From: Thermaerobacter sp. PB12/4term
GTDB taxonomy: Bacteria > Bacillota > Sulfobacillia > Thermaerobacterales > Thermaerobacteraceae
DNA length: 64,000 nt
Assembly: GCF_003403315.2 (NCBI RefSeq)
Contig: NZ_CP048407.1
Coordinates: 2,232,001-2,296,000 of the forward strand
Direction: 5' to 3'
Of the stretch, positions 17,456 through 26,861 are shown one piece after another. Position numbers and translations under genes: made by a program. Position 1 is the first letter of the stretch, and each line of letters starts with the position of its first letter. Below the pieces are notes generated by a model, which was given only the letters and a program-made list of their open reading frames with translations, was not told the DNA's origin and made no database searches.

Positions 17456-20017
17456 GTGCCGGGTGCGGCCGGCAGCATCTTTCTCACCACGGGCTGGGGC
17501 TGGCTCGGGCCCTTTCTGGCCCTTCTGGGAGCTGGCCTCATCGTGCTGCTTTACATGCTGCGCCGCCGGCCCCGGATCCGGCCCGTGCCTTCCACCCTGC
17601 TCTGGCAGCAGGTGGTGCGGGATCAGGTGGCCCGCCGGCCCTGGCAGCGGCTGCGGTCCCGCCTCTCCCTCTGGCTTGAGCTTCTGGCCGCCCTGGCCCT
17701 GGCCCTGACGCTGGCGCGGCCCGCCCTGCCGGGCGGCACGGTGCCGGCCCCCGGGGTGGTCTGGGTCCTCGATGCCACGGCCAGCATGGGCGTCGAAGGG
17801 CGGTGGCAGGAGGCCATCGCCCTCCTCCGCGACGATCTCCGCCGCACCGGCCCGGGGTTTCGGGGCGCGTTGCTCTGGGCCGGCCCGGTACCCGGCTGGC
17901 TGGCGGAGCCGGGAGCGACGGCGGCGGACATCGGCTCCGCCCTGGACCGGCTGGCCGCCTCCCCCTCGGGCCCGGCGGGAGGCACCACCGACTGGGGAAC
18001 GGTCCTGGCCCTGGCCTACGGGGCGGCGGGGGCTCTGCCTCAAGGCAGCCCCGTGCGGGTCGTCACCGACGGCACCGACCCCGCCCTGGCCCGGGAGCTG
18101 GCAGAGCCTCCCCCGGCGTCCCAGCATCCCCTGGAGGTGGTGGTGACCGGCGAGCCGGTGGAAAACACGGCCATCCTGGCGGTGCACCTGCCGGGGCCGG
18201 GCCGGGGGAACGGCCCCGGGAACGACCTGGGGAACGGCCTGGCATCTCGAGACCCTGCCGGCAGCACCGAGCTCACCGTCACCCTGGTCCACTACGGCCG
18301 CCAGCCCGCCACCGTCACGGTGGTGGTCGAACCGGCCCCCCGCGACTCGGACTCGCCAGGCGCCGGCGGGGGGAGCCCGGACTGGCCAGATCCTCGCGAA
18401 GGTGCCGCGGGCCCGCAAAGCGGTGGCGCCGGCGGCTCGGCTTCGCCAGGCCACACCGGGAGCAGCCCGGGCTCGCCAGGCGCCAGCGGAACCGTGCCGG
18501 ACGGGCCCGGCGCCAGCCGGACCGGCCCGGGAGCCTCCACTGGCTCCGGGGAGCACGTCACCGCGGCCGGTTCGTCCGGCGACGTCCCGCCGCGCACCGT
18601 CGCCTTGCAGCCCGGCCGGCCCCTGCAGGTGACCTTCAGCGTCCCCGGTGGCGCCCCCTTTTACCGGGTGGCCGTGGTTCCCGGCGATGCCTACCCCACC
18701 GACGATGTCGCCTGGGCGATCCCCGAAGCCTCGCCCACGGTGCACATCGGCCTTCTGGCCCCGGGCGAGGCGGCCCTGATCCACCGGGCCCTGGCACTGC
18801 GACCGGGCGCCCAGGTGGTCCGGCTCGTCCCCCCGGGCACGGGCACAACCGGCGGAACCGGGGAAGGGCCTCCTCCTTCCGGGCCACGGCCGGCCGGGGG
18901 CGAACCCGCTCATTCCGGCGAAGGCTCCGCTGCGGGCCAACCTGTTCCCCCCGAGGGCGGCCCGGCGGGTGCAGGCGGAAACGGAGGCGCGGGGCCACCC
19001 GTGCCCCCCGAGGGCAGCCCGGCGGCGGGTACGGAAGGAAGCGAACCCGGGGCCGCAGCAGGTGCCGCGCCCGGCACGGAAGCCGCTGCGGCCCTTCCCC
19101 TCGAGGCCGTGGCCGGGCTGGATCTGCTGGTGGTGGTGGGCCTGCCGCTGCCGCCCGGTCTTCCCGAAAGCTTGCCCGTGATCTGGATCGACCCGCCGGG
19201 CCCCTCCTTCCAGCCCCGCTCGCTGACGGTGGCTCCGGGGGGCGACGCCGCCCGGCTCCTTGGCCTGGTGCCGCTGGAAGGGGTGACCCTCCTCTCCGCC
19301 CAGGCCCTCGAGCCGGCCCGGGGCGAGCGGGGACCCGGGGAGGTCCCGCTGCTGCTGGGCGACGGCCGGCCCATCGCGACCTACCGTCCCCCCGCCCCCG
19401 GCCGGGGCGGCCGGGCCGTCCTGGGCTTCGATCCCTACCAGGGGACGCTGCTGCTCCGGCCGGCGTGGCCGCTTCTGGTCCAGTCCCTGGTGGCTGACCT
19501 GGCGCCGGGCGGGCTGGGTGCCCCGCCCCACCAGCGGGCCGGCCAGGTGCTGGCCCTGGCCCCTTCGCCCTGGCTCACGGCGGTGACCGTGCTGTCCCCT
19601 TCCGGCCGGCCCGTCCTCCCGGGCGTGCTGGACGAACCCGGCCTCTACCGCATCACCGCCCGGCCGGTGGCACCCGCCACCGGCGGTTCCGGCGGCGATC
19701 AAGCGGCGGAGGCGACCGTGGAGGCGGCCCTCTGGGTCCAGCCCGACCCCGGGGAGTCGCTGGCGGTGGCCGAAGGACCCCGGGTGGGCACGGGCCGCGT
19801 CCCCCGACCCCAGCCCGGCCGGGGGGCGGACACCGCGGTAGGACGGCAGGGAAGCGATACCCAGGCGGCCGCCCCGGCACCCGGGGACGACCCATCCGGC
19901 CCGGGTGCACTCCCCTCTCCCGGCCCCCTGGCCGGTCATCCGGCCTGGCGGTGGGCGGTCTGGCTGGCCCTGGCGGGCCTGGCCGCCGGGACGTGGGTGG
20001 TGCGGCATGAGCTTTGA
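17456..20017 (+). CDS. BatA-like N-terminal membrane protein with von Willebrand A domain
   Basis: Membrane protein of 853 residues. GTG 17456 follows AGGAGGGCGG at good spacing. The N-terminus FLTTGWGWLGPFLALLGAGLIVLLYMLRRR (helix 1) and a second helix near 80-98 match the aerotolerance BatA N-terminal domain. A vWA domain begins at about residue 103 (WVLDATASMG); the MIDAS reads DATAS rather than DxSxS, so metal binding may be altered. Roughly residues 290-380 and 465-545 are disordered Gly/Ser/Pro linkers. A last helix (WAVWLALAGLAAGTWVV) anchors the C-terminus. The stop overlaps the next start by 11 bases. Confidence 0.9.
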   Translation: MPGAAGSIFLTTGWGWLGPFLALLGAGLIVLLYMLRRRPRIRPVPSTLLWQQVVRDQVARRPWQRLRSRLSLWLELLAALALALTLARPALPGGTVPAPGVVWVLDATASMGVEGRWQEAIALLRDDLRRTGPGFRGALLWAGPVPGWLAEPGATAADIGSALDRLAASPSGPAGGTTDWGTVLALAYGAAGALPQGSPVRVVTDGTDPALARELAEPPPASQHPLEVVVTGEPVENTAILAVHLPGPGRGNGPGNDLGNGLASRDPAGSTELTVTLVHYGRQPATVTVVVEPAPRDSDSPGAGGGSPDWPDPREGAAGPQSGGAGGSASPGHTGSSPGSPGASGTVPDGPGASRTGPGASTGSGEHVTAAGSSGDVPPRTVALQPGRPLQVTFSVPGGAPFYRVAVVPGDAYPTDDVAWAIPEASPTVHIGLLAPGEAALIHRALALRPGAQVVRLVPPGTGTTGGTGEGPPPSGPRPAGGEPAHSGEGSAAGQPVPPEGGPAGAGGNGGAGPPVPPEGSPAAGTEGSEPGAAAGAAPGTEAAAALPLEAVAGLDLLVVVGLPLPPGLPESLPVIWIDPPGPSFQPRSLTVAPGGDAARLLGLVPLEGVTLLSAQALEPARGERGPGEVPLLLGDGRPIATYRPPAPGRGGRAVLGFDPYQGTLLLRPAWPLLVQSLVADLAPGGLGAPPHQRAGQVLALAPSPWLTAVTVLSPSGRPVLPGVLDEPGLYRITARPVAPATGGSGGDQAAEATVEAALWVQPDPGESLAVAEGPRVGTGRVPRPQPGRGADTAVGRQGSDTQAAAPAPGDDPSGPGALPSPGPLAGHPAWRWAVWLALAGLAAGTWVVRHEL

Positions 20018-23000
20018 CCATCCCTGGATCCTGGTGCTTCTCGTGTTGCCCCTGGCCGCGGTCGTCGGCTGTCCCGGTCCGGCCCTGCAGTGGCCCGGTC
20101 AGGCCCTGGGGTGGACCGGGCCCTGGCGTCGGAGGCGGGCCATCGCCTCCCGCCCCGCTGGAGGGCCGCTCCTCCGGCTCCAGGCGCCGCGCCCCGGCCG
20201 GCTGCTGCGATCGCTGGCCATGGCCTGCCTCGTCCTGGCCCTGGCCGGGCCGTCCCTGCCCTTGCCCTCCCGCGGCCTGGCCGTGGCCGTGGTGGTCGAC
20301 CGCTCGGCCAGCATGGAACCGGTCCTGGATCAGGTGACCCGGGCCGTCGACGGCCTCCTTTCCGCCGACTCCGGCACCGGCCTGGGGGGCGACCCGGTGC
20401 AGGTGGCGGTGATTTCCGCCGGCGGGGAGCCGGCCGTCGAGCGCTCCCCCGGCCCGGTGCCCCAGCCTCCCCTGACCTGGACGGCCCCGGCCCAGCGGGA
20501 GGCCACCGACCTGGCCGCCGCCCTGCGGCTGGCGGCAGCCAGCCTGCCCTCCGATCACCGGCGGCGGGTGGTGCTGATCTCCGACGGGCAGCAGACCCGG
20601 GGCGACGCGGTGGCCGAAGCCCGGGCCCTGGCGGCGGCCGGCGCCGTCCTGGACACGGTGGTGGTGAACCCGGACCCCCGGCCGGACCTGGCCGTCACCG
20701 GGCTCGACGTCCCGGCCACCGCCAGGCCGGGACGGCCCGCGGCCGTTCAGGTCACCCTTCGCGCCCACCAGGCCGGACCGGCCCGGCTGCATCTGCTGGC
20801 CGGCGACCAGGCCGTCGCCAGCCGCCCCGTCCAGCTGGCCGCAGGGGACAACCGGTTCGTCCTGACGGTCACCCCGGAGCGGCCGGGTCCCCTGCCGTTG
20901 CGGGCGGTGATCGAGGCGGTGCCGCCCTCCACCAGCACCGAGCCGGCCAACGATGCCTTCACTGCCGTTCTCCAGGTGGAAGGCGCCCGGCCTGTGCTGG
21001 TCTTGAGCCCCCACCCCGACCCTCCCCTGGCCCGCTTGCTGGCCGCCCAGGGAATCCCGGTGGAAAGCCGCCGGCCGGCCCAGCGGCCGTCGGACCTGGC
21101 CGGGTGGGGGCGTTACGGAGCGGTCATCCTCGACAACGTGCCCGCCCCCGAGCTGGGCGAGGCCGCCATGGCCGACCTGGAGCGGTTCGTCCGGGACCTG
21201 GGCGGAGGGCTGGTGATGGCGGGGATGCCCGACACCTTCGGCCCCGGAGGCTACACCGGCACCCCCGTGGAGCGTGCCCTGCCCGTCCACAGCGACCTGC
21301 GGAACCGGAAGAACCTGCCCACCGTGGCCCTGGCCCTGGTGATCGACCGCTCCGGAAGCATGGCCGGGCTCAAGCTGCAGATGGCCGTCGAGGCGGCCCG
21401 CCGGGTGGCGCAGCTGCTGACGCCGGCCGACCGCCTGGCGGTGGTCCTCTTCGACAGCCAGGCCTACGTCACCCGGCCCCTGGAGCCGGTCCGCGACCCC
21501 GGCGAGGTCGACCGCGCCTTCCCCGCCGCAGCAGAGGGCGGGACCAGCCTGGGCCGCGGCCTGGCAGCGGCCCTCCCCTTGATGGAGGGCGTCCAGGCCG
21601 ACGTGCGCCACGTCATTGCCCTGACCGACGGCGTCTCGGAGCCCTTCGACGTGACCGGCCTGGCCCGCGCCTTCCGCCGCCAGGGCGTCACCCTTTCCGC
21701 CGTGGCCATCGGCCCGGACGCGGACCGGAACACCCTGGCCCAGCTGGCGCGGGAAGGGGGCGGGGCGCTGTACGAGGCCGCCGATCCCAGCCAGTTGCCC
21801 ACCCTGCTGACCCGGGACACCGCCCTGACCTCCCGCCGCTTCATCCGCGACGAACCCTTTCGCCCGGTGGTCACCGCGGCACCGGCACCGGGCGGACCCG
21901 GGGCCATCCTGCAGGAGGTGGTGCCGTCCCAGGTTGCGGCTCCAGGAGATCCGGGGTCGCAAGGCGGTCCGGGGGCGCCGGGAGGTCCTGAGGCGGCTGC
22001 AGGTCCTGGGGCGCCCGGGGAGGCCGGCGGCGGGCCCCAGGCGCCGGCCGGAACGGGGGCCTTGCTACCGCCCCTGGGGGGCTATGTGCTCACCGCACCC
22101 CGGGACCGGGCGGAGGTGCTCCTGGCCAGCGAGGCCGGCGATCCCGTGCTGGGCGCCTGGTTCTACGGTCTCGGCCGGGCGGTGGCCTGGACGGCACCCA
22201 CGGCAGGGCCCGGCATCGCTGCCTGGACCGGCGGCGCCGGACCGGGGGGAACGGGCCCCTTCGCCCGCCTGTGGGCCAACATCGCCGACTGGCTGTTGGA
22301 GGGAGCGGCGGGCGGCAGCGGCCCCTGGCAGGTTGCGGCCCGGGCCACGCCGGCCGGCACGGTGACGGTCACGGTGGAGGGCTCGCCGCCCTTGAGCGGC
22401 AAGGTCCGCCTCGGGGACGCGGAGGCGCTGCTGATCCCCGTCGCGGCGGGCCGCTCGGAAGCCGTGCTTCCTGCCCCGGAGCCCGGTGTCCACCCGGTGG
22501 TGGTGGAACCGGCAGCGGGAGGAACCGGCACCCTGCGCACCGTCGTGGCGGTGCCCTACCCGGCGGAGTTCCTCCAGACCGGAAGCGACCCCGTCTTGAT
22601 GGAGACCCTGGCCGGCCTCACCGGGGGGCGGGCGGTGCGGCTGGAGGCATGGGATCCTCGCAGCGCGCTGGACCCCCAGGGCGTCCCAGCGCCGCCGGGC
22701 CGCTGGTTCTTGTGGCCGTACCTTCTCCTGGCCGCCGCCGTGCTGCTGCCGGCCGACGTGGCCGCCCGGCGCCTGGGCTGGACCTGGGGAAGCTTCAGGA
22801 GGATCCCGGCCGCCCTGGCCACCCTGCTGCGGCCAGGGCGGGCCCAGCAGGCGGCTCGTGACCTGCGCCAGCTTGGGGCAGACCCGCCGGGCCCGGCAAG
22901 CAGCCTGGCAGGGCATCCCGCCGCCGGCGCGGCGGGGCAGCAGCCAGGAGACGCGGCCATCGAGCCCGTCACCCTTTCCTCCCCTGCCCCGGACGAACCA

Positions 23001-23261
23001 GCCCCCCCAGGCCGGTCTGCCGCGGCGCACACCGCTTCAGGAGCCGCGGCGCAAACGGCTTGGCAGGCTGAAGGAACCCCGGCAAGGTCCGGTACCGCAG
23101 GGACTTCAGGCGCTCCGGGTGCCCAGCCCGTTCAAGGGTCTCCTGCACCCGCCGCGGCGCAGGATGCCGGCCTGGCCCGCCTTCGGGCCGCCCGCCAGCG
23201 TTCCCGGGCCCGCACGGCCGAGCGGGTGCGCAGGCACGTCGATCCCTCTGCCGGGCCATGA
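20007..23261 (+). CDS. Large membrane protein with two von Willebrand A domains and a glutamine-amidotransferase-like insert
   Basis: About 1084 residues from ATG 20007. An N-terminal helix (ILVLLVLPLAAVVG) and a second one (LAMACLVLALAGPSL) are followed by vWA domain 1 with MIDAS DRSAS near residue 96. A beta-sandwich region follows, then a class-I amidotransferase-like segment (PVLVLSPHPDPPLARLL, GLVMAGMPDTFGPGGY) lacking an obvious catalytic Cys. vWA domain 2 has MIDAS DRSGS near residue 448 and a TDGVSEP motif. A late helix (WFLWPYLLLAAAVLLP, near 900) and a disordered 150-residue cytoplasmic tail close it. This is the architecture of the YegL/BatA-GATase proteins that cluster with DUF58 and MoxR. 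It is the last gene of the locus. Confidence 0.88.
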   Translation: MSFDHPWILVLLVLPLAAVVGCPGPALQWPGQALGWTGPWRRRRAIASRPAGGPLLRLQAPRPGRLLRSLAMACLVLALAGPSLPLPSRGLAVAVVVDRSASMEPVLDQVTRAVDGLLSADSGTGLGGDPVQVAVISAGGEPAVERSPGPVPQPPLTWTAPAQREATDLAAALRLAAASLPSDHRRRVVLISDGQQTRGDAVAEARALAAAGAVLDTVVVNPDPRPDLAVTGLDVPATARPGRPAAVQVTLRAHQAGPARLHLLAGDQAVASRPVQLAAGDNRFVLTVTPERPGPLPLRAVIEAVPPSTSTEPANDAFTAVLQVEGARPVLVLSPHPDPPLARLLAAQGIPVESRRPAQRPSDLAGWGRYGAVILDNVPAPELGEAAMADLERFVRDLGGGLVMAGMPDTFGPGGYTGTPVERALPVHSDLRNRKNLPTVALALVIDRSGSMAGLKLQMAVEAARRVAQLLTPADRLAVVLFDSQAYVTRPLEPVRDPGEVDRAFPAAAEGGTSLGRGLAAALPLMEGVQADVRHVIALTDGVSEPFDVTGLARAFRRQGVTLSAVAIGPDADRNTLAQLAREGGGALYEAADPSQLPTLLTRDTALTSRRFIRDEPFRPVVTAAPAPGGPGAILQEVVPSQVAAPGDPGSQGGPGAPGGPEAAAGPGAPGEAGGGPQAPAGTGALLPPLGGYVLTAPRDRAEVLLASEAGDPVLGAWFYGLGRAVAWTAPTAGPGIAAWTGGAGPGGTGPFARLWANIADWLLEGAAGGSGPWQVAARATPAGTVTVTVEGSPPLSGKVRLGDAEALLIPVAAGRSEAVLPAPEPGVHPVVVEPAAGGTGTLRTVVAVPYPAEFLQTGSDPVLMETLAGLTGGRAVRLEAWDPRSALDPQGVPAPPGRWFLWPYLLLAAAVLLPADVAARRLGWTWGSFRRIPAALATLLRPGRAQQAARDLRQLGADPPGPASSLAGHPAAGAAGQQPGDAAIEPVTLSSPAPDEPAPPGRSAAAHTASGAAAQTAWQAEGTPARSGTAGTSGAPGAQPVQGSPAPAAAQDAGLARLRAARQRSRARTAERVRRHVDPSAGP

Positions 23262-23316
23262 CGCCGCCGCATCAAGGGGCGCGGGTGCACGGGGACACCG
23301 GAACTGACCAAAGTTT

Positions 23317-23371
23317 TCGGTAGGTGCTGTTGGACGAAAAGCGACTCGGTAGGTCCTGTCGGGCAAAAAGC
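23317..23371 (+). repeat. Two 26-base imperfect direct repeats upstream of the MFS promoter
   Basis: TCGGTAGGTGCTGTTGGACG and TCGGTAGGTCCTGTCGGGCA begin two copies at 23317 and 23346 (period 29), each ending AAAAAGC or GAAAAGC. They sit about 50-100 bases upstream of the promoter at 23421. A regulator site or a small repeated element is possible. Confidence 0.5.
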
Positions 23372-23420
23372 AAAGGAGAGACCCACTAGGTTGTCCGAAC
23401 GGGCCCGGCCGGTCCCCCTC

Positions 23421-23449
23421 TTGACCGCCCCTTCCCTGTGGGCTAAAAT
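23421..23449 (+). promoter_or_regulatory. Sigma-A type promoter for the MFS transporter
   Basis: TTGACC (23421-23426), spacer of 17 bases, TAAAAT (23444-23449). The predicted start point (about 23456) lies only some 10 bases before ATG 23467, so either the message is nearly leaderless or the later ATG 23494 is used. Confidence 0.7.
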
Positions 23450-23466
23450 GGCGAACATCCGTTTGT

Positions 23467-24861
23467 ATGTGGGAGGGCGTTCTCCCGTCCCCCATGTCCG
23501 TTCCGGCTCGCCGTTCCCAAGCCCGTGGATCAGCCGGGTCGTGGATCTCCGGCACACCCCTTCCTTTCCTGCTGGCCGCAGCGGTGGAGGGGATGGGGGG
23601 CGTGGCGGTCTACGCCTACGCGCCGGTGTTCATGCGCCAGGCCCTGGGGGAACCGCGCCTCTCGGTACCGGCCGCGGGCCTCGCCCTGGCCTCTCTGGCG
23701 ACCTTCTTGATGGCCGGGCGCTGGGGGCGCTGGGGGGACCTGACGGGCCGGCCCGCGCGGCTGGTGGCCCTGGGACTGGCGGGCGCCGCCCTGGCCCTGG
23801 CCCTGCTGCCCTTGGTGCCGTCGTCGGCGGGGTTCATTGCCCTTCTGGTCGCCACCACCGCCTCCCTGTCCGCCGTGATGCCCCTGTCCGTCGCCTGGCT
23901 GACCCTGCGCCATCCCGACCGGCCAGGCGAGGCCGCGGCCGCCCTCTACCGGGCCCGGTCCGTGGGCTGGGCAGCCGGCAGCTTCGGCAGCGGCTGGCTG
24001 GCCGGCCGGGCCGGCATGGCGGGGATCGAGCTGTCCTACTGGCTGGCCGCGGGGATGGCCCTGGTGGCCGCGGCCGTGGTCAGCGGGCTGGCCTCCCGGG
24101 CCCCGGCAGCGGCGCCGGTCACCGGCGGCAGCGGCCAGGCGCCTCTCCTGGCCTTCGCCGCGGGCGAGGCCGGGCCGGAAGGGCCGGGTTCGTCCCCGGC
24201 CGACCTGCGCCGGCCTTCCCGGCCGCTGCGGGGCGCCGGCACCGTCACGCCTTCCCCGCTGCCGGCTCCGCTCCCCTCGCCGGCGGCCTCCGCGCGGCCG
24301 GTGTGGCGCTACCCCGCGGTGGTGGCCATCGCCGTGGCGGTGCTCTTTACCGCCGCGGGCAACGAGGCGTTCTTTGCCGTCTTCGGGCCGTATCTCACCG
24401 AATACCTGCACGGAAGCAGCGGCCAGGTGGGATGGGCCCTGGGGATCGCCAGCGCCCTGGGCATCCTCATCATGGCGCCGGTGGGGCGGCTGGCCGACCG
24501 CTGGGGACCGCAGCGGGTCTTCACCCTGGGCATTCTCGGGTATGTGGTGATGTACGGCTTGATCGCCGCCTTCCGCACCCCGCTGGCCACGGTGGCGGCC
24601 TTTGCCCTTCCCCTTTACCCTTTGACCGCGACCGGCGCCACCGGCATCATCAGCCGGACCATCCCCCCGGAGCGGCGGGGCGAGGGTGTGGGGGTCTACG
24701 AGGGAAGCGCGGCCCTGGCCGCATCGGTGGGAGGGGCCCTGGGCGGGCTGGTGGCCGACGCGGCCGGGCTCGGCAGCGTGCCGCTGGTGGCCCTGGCCCT
24801 GGCGCTGGCCGGCACCCTGGTGGCCTGGCGCTGGGTCGCCGGTGGAACGGGCGGGCGGTGA
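23467..24861 (+). CDS. Major facilitator superfamily transporter
   Basis: Inner-membrane secondary transporter with about 12 hydrophobic helices in two halves. The halves are separated by a Pro/Gly-rich central loop near residues 215-275. The loop GRWGRWGDLTGRPARL after helix 2 and its second-half echo GRLADRWGPQRV are the MFS motif A repeats. The closest style is drug or sugar efflux MFS, but substrate cannot be told. Start choice is unsettled: ATG 23467 hugs the transcription start, whereas ATG 23494 has a GGGAGGG about 17 bases upstream. Convergent with the rRNA methyltransferase. Confidence 0.9.
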   Translation: MWEGVLPSPMSVPARRSQARGSAGSWISGTPLPFLLAAAVEGMGGVAVYAYAPVFMRQALGEPRLSVPAAGLALASLATFLMAGRWGRWGDLTGRPARLVALGLAGAALALALLPLVPSSAGFIALLVATTASLSAVMPLSVAWLTLRHPDRPGEAAAALYRARSVGWAAGSFGSGWLAGRAGMAGIELSYWLAAGMALVAAAVVSGLASRAPAAAPVTGGSGQAPLLAFAAGEAGPEGPGSSPADLRRPSRPLRGAGTVTPSPLPAPLPSPAASARPVWRYPAVVAIAVAVLFTAAGNEAFFAVFGPYLTEYLHGSSGQVGWALGIASALGILIMAPVGRLADRWGPQRVFTLGILGYVVMYGLIAAFRTPLATVAAFALPLYPLTATGATGIISRTIPPERRGEGVGVYEGSAALAASVGGALGGLVADAAGLGSVPLVALALALAGTLVAWRWVAGGTGGR

Positions 24862-25004
24862 GCCCGGGGTGCTGGCGGCGCCGGCATCGCCCACAACCCA
24901 GGCATTCATGCCGCCACGGGCCAGGAGACCCGGCCGGCCGGCACCGCGGGCGAAGGGACCCGGCCGGCTTGTCGCACCCGCCTGGCTCGCCCCGCCCGCC
25001 TGAC

Positions 25005-26510
25005 TTAGCGCGGACCCCGTCCGTTCCCCGCTCCCTGGTGCTCCCCCGCTCCGGCACCCTCGCGGGCCAGAATGCTGAGCAGTTCCCCCGCCCGTTCCTG
25101 GGGCAGCGCGGAGCGCAGGCGCTCGCCGTCCCAGAACCCGCACCCCACGGCGTAGCCCCGGTAACGGAGGACGACCCACCCCCGCCTCTCCAGCGGCGCT
25201 CCGTGCGGCGGCGTCACCTGCCGGCCTTCCAGAAGCGCCCGCAAGGCGTCCTGCTCCAGGTCGACCACATTCCGCGTGGCCGCTGAACCCCACTGCACGA
25301 GGCCAACGCTGGTGGGCTTCCAGGTGGCCCCGTGGGCCCGGACCAGCCGAAGCCCCACCGACCACCGCTCCTCCCAGCCCGGAATGCGGGGCAGCGACGC
25401 CAGCCAGATCCCCTGCCCCTCGCTGGCATAGGCGTAAAGGCCGGCAAGCACCCCCTCGTCCAGGCCGAACTCCTGCCGGCACCAGGCCACCACCTGCTCC
25501 CGCAGGCTGGCGCTGGCCTCCAGCCACCCCACCCCGCCTGAGCCGGAACCAGCGCCGGCACCGCCCGGCGGGCCGGCCCCGGGGCCGCCGGGTTCTTCCC
25601 ACGGGACGGGACCTTCCTTGCGCAGCCGGGCCACGAACATTCCGCCGGAGTCCAGGTGATGGGGGTAGATCCGCCGGCAGAGCTCCAATTCGGGCCGGAA
25701 GCGCCGCCCCTCCCAGGCGGTCACCCCGGCCGTTCCGGGCAGGCCCGGCGGCAGGGGCTCCAGTCGCACGGCCCCCTCCGCCTCCCGCAGGATCTGGTCG
25801 ACCACGGCCTCGTTCTCCTCCGGCGCGAAGGTGCAGGTGGAATACACCACCACGCCACCCGGCCGGGCCAGCGCCAGGCCCCGCCGGAGCAGGGCCTGCT
25901 GGACGGCCGGCAGCCGGCGCCGCTGGTGCCGGCCGGCCCCCTCCCGGGCCCGGGCGCTGCGCCGGGCGTTGCCTTCGGCCGAGCAGGGGGCGTCGACCAG
26001 CACCCGGTCGAAGGCCACCCCGCCGGGGTACTGGCGGCCGTCGGCCCGGGTCACCACGGCCATGGTGACCCCCAGGCGCTGGAGGTTGTGGGCCAGCGCC
26101 GCCAGGCGGCGCGGGTCGGGGTCGTTGGCCACCACCATGCCCCGGCCGTCCATGCGCTCGGCCATCTGGGTCGACTTGCCGCCCGGTGCGGCGCTCAGAT
26201 CCAGCACCGCCTCCCCCGGCCGGGGGTCCAGGGCCAGGACAGGCACGGCCGCCGCCGCCTCCTGGAGGTAGAACCAGCCCAGCCAGTGCTCCAGGGTCAG
26301 GGCGGGCGAGAACGGTTCCTCCACCACCCGCCACAGATCCGGATACCAGTCGTAGGGCTCGAGGCGGAAGCCGCGTTCTTCCAGACGGGCGCGCAGCGCG
26401 CCGGGATCCGCCTTGAGGCGGTTGACCCTGAGCGTAGCCGGCTGGGGCCGGGCCAGAGCCGCCTGGAAAGCTTCCCAGTCGTCGATGATGGTGCGGTAGC
26501 GTTCGAACAT
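25005..26510 (-). CDS. RsmF/NOL1-type rRNA (cytosine-5)-methyltransferase
   Basis: S-adenosylmethionine-dependent RNA m5C methyltransferase of about 501 residues. ATG 26510 is preceded by AAAGGGGCG; upstream in-frame codons lack a site. SAM motif I is LDLSAAPGGKS near residue 100. The two catalytic cysteines are in DAPCSAEG (near 172) and YSTCTFAPEENE (near 221), so the enzyme looks active. The C-terminal ~190 residues carry the RsmF/PUA-like extension (GWVVLRYRGYAVGCGF) after a Gly/Pro linker. In E. coli RsmF modifies C1407 of 16S rRNA; the exact target here is not certain. Confidence 0.9.
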   Translation of the reverse strand: MFERYRTIIDDWEAFQAALARPQPATLRVNRLKADPGALRARLEERGFRLEPYDWYPDLWRVVEEPFSPALTLEHWLGWFYLQEAAAAVPVLALDPRPGEAVLDLSAAPGGKSTQMAERMDGRGMVVANDPDPRRLAALAHNLQRLGVTMAVVTRADGRQYPGGVAFDRVLVDAPCSAEGNARRSARAREGAGRHQRRRLPAVQQALLRRGLALARPGGVVVYSTCTFAPEENEAVVDQILREAEGAVRLEPLPPGLPGTAGVTAWEGRRFRPELELCRRIYPHHLDSGGMFVARLRKEGPVPWEEPGGPGAGPPGGAGAGSGSGGVGWLEASASLREQVVAWCRQEFGLDEGVLAGLYAYASEGQGIWLASLPRIPGWEERWSVGLRLVRAHGATWKPTSVGLVQWGSAATRNVVDLEQDALRALLEGRQVTPPHGAPLERRGWVVLRYRGYAVGCGFWDGERLRSALPQERAGELLSILAREGAGAGEHQGAGNGRGPR

Positions 26511-26861
26511 GGTCCGGTCGCCCCTTTCGGGGGGTCGGGCAGCCCGCGATGTCGCTGCGGTCTGCAGTGTCCGCGATGGTGCTCCGGTCTGCGGCATCGC
26601 GATGCCGCTTGGCGTCCGGCGTCGAGGCCACGGGGACGCCGTCACCGGGTGCCGTCTTCACCTTACACGATCCCCTGGAATGGATCGCACCTGAAACGGA
26701 TCGGCCCGCGGGTTGGAGCCCAGGGCTGGATCGGCTGGGCCGCCGGGAGTAGGAACATCCACCTGGAAAGACGAACCAGATCCCAGGACGTCGCGCCCAA
26801 CCGGGGCGGATCGATCGCCGTGATCCCGCCGATCAAGGTCCGAGGAGGACGAAGGGCCGTC
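26511..26861. other. Divergent intergenic region
   Basis: Lies between the divergently transcribed methyltransferase and the ABC exporter. It contains two 20-base direct repeats, GCGATGTCGCTGCGGTCTGC (26546-26565) and a 17/20 copy at 26573-26592, period 27. A GAGGAGGA site near 26842 serves the downstream gene. No clear promoter hexamers are seen. Confidence 0.45.

Noticed and set aside
17168-20008. 946-codon open frame opposite the BatA-like gene
   Set aside because: Typical high-GC antisense open frame; Gly/Arg/Pro/His-rich, no domains, no ribosome site, while the sense frame has clear motifs.
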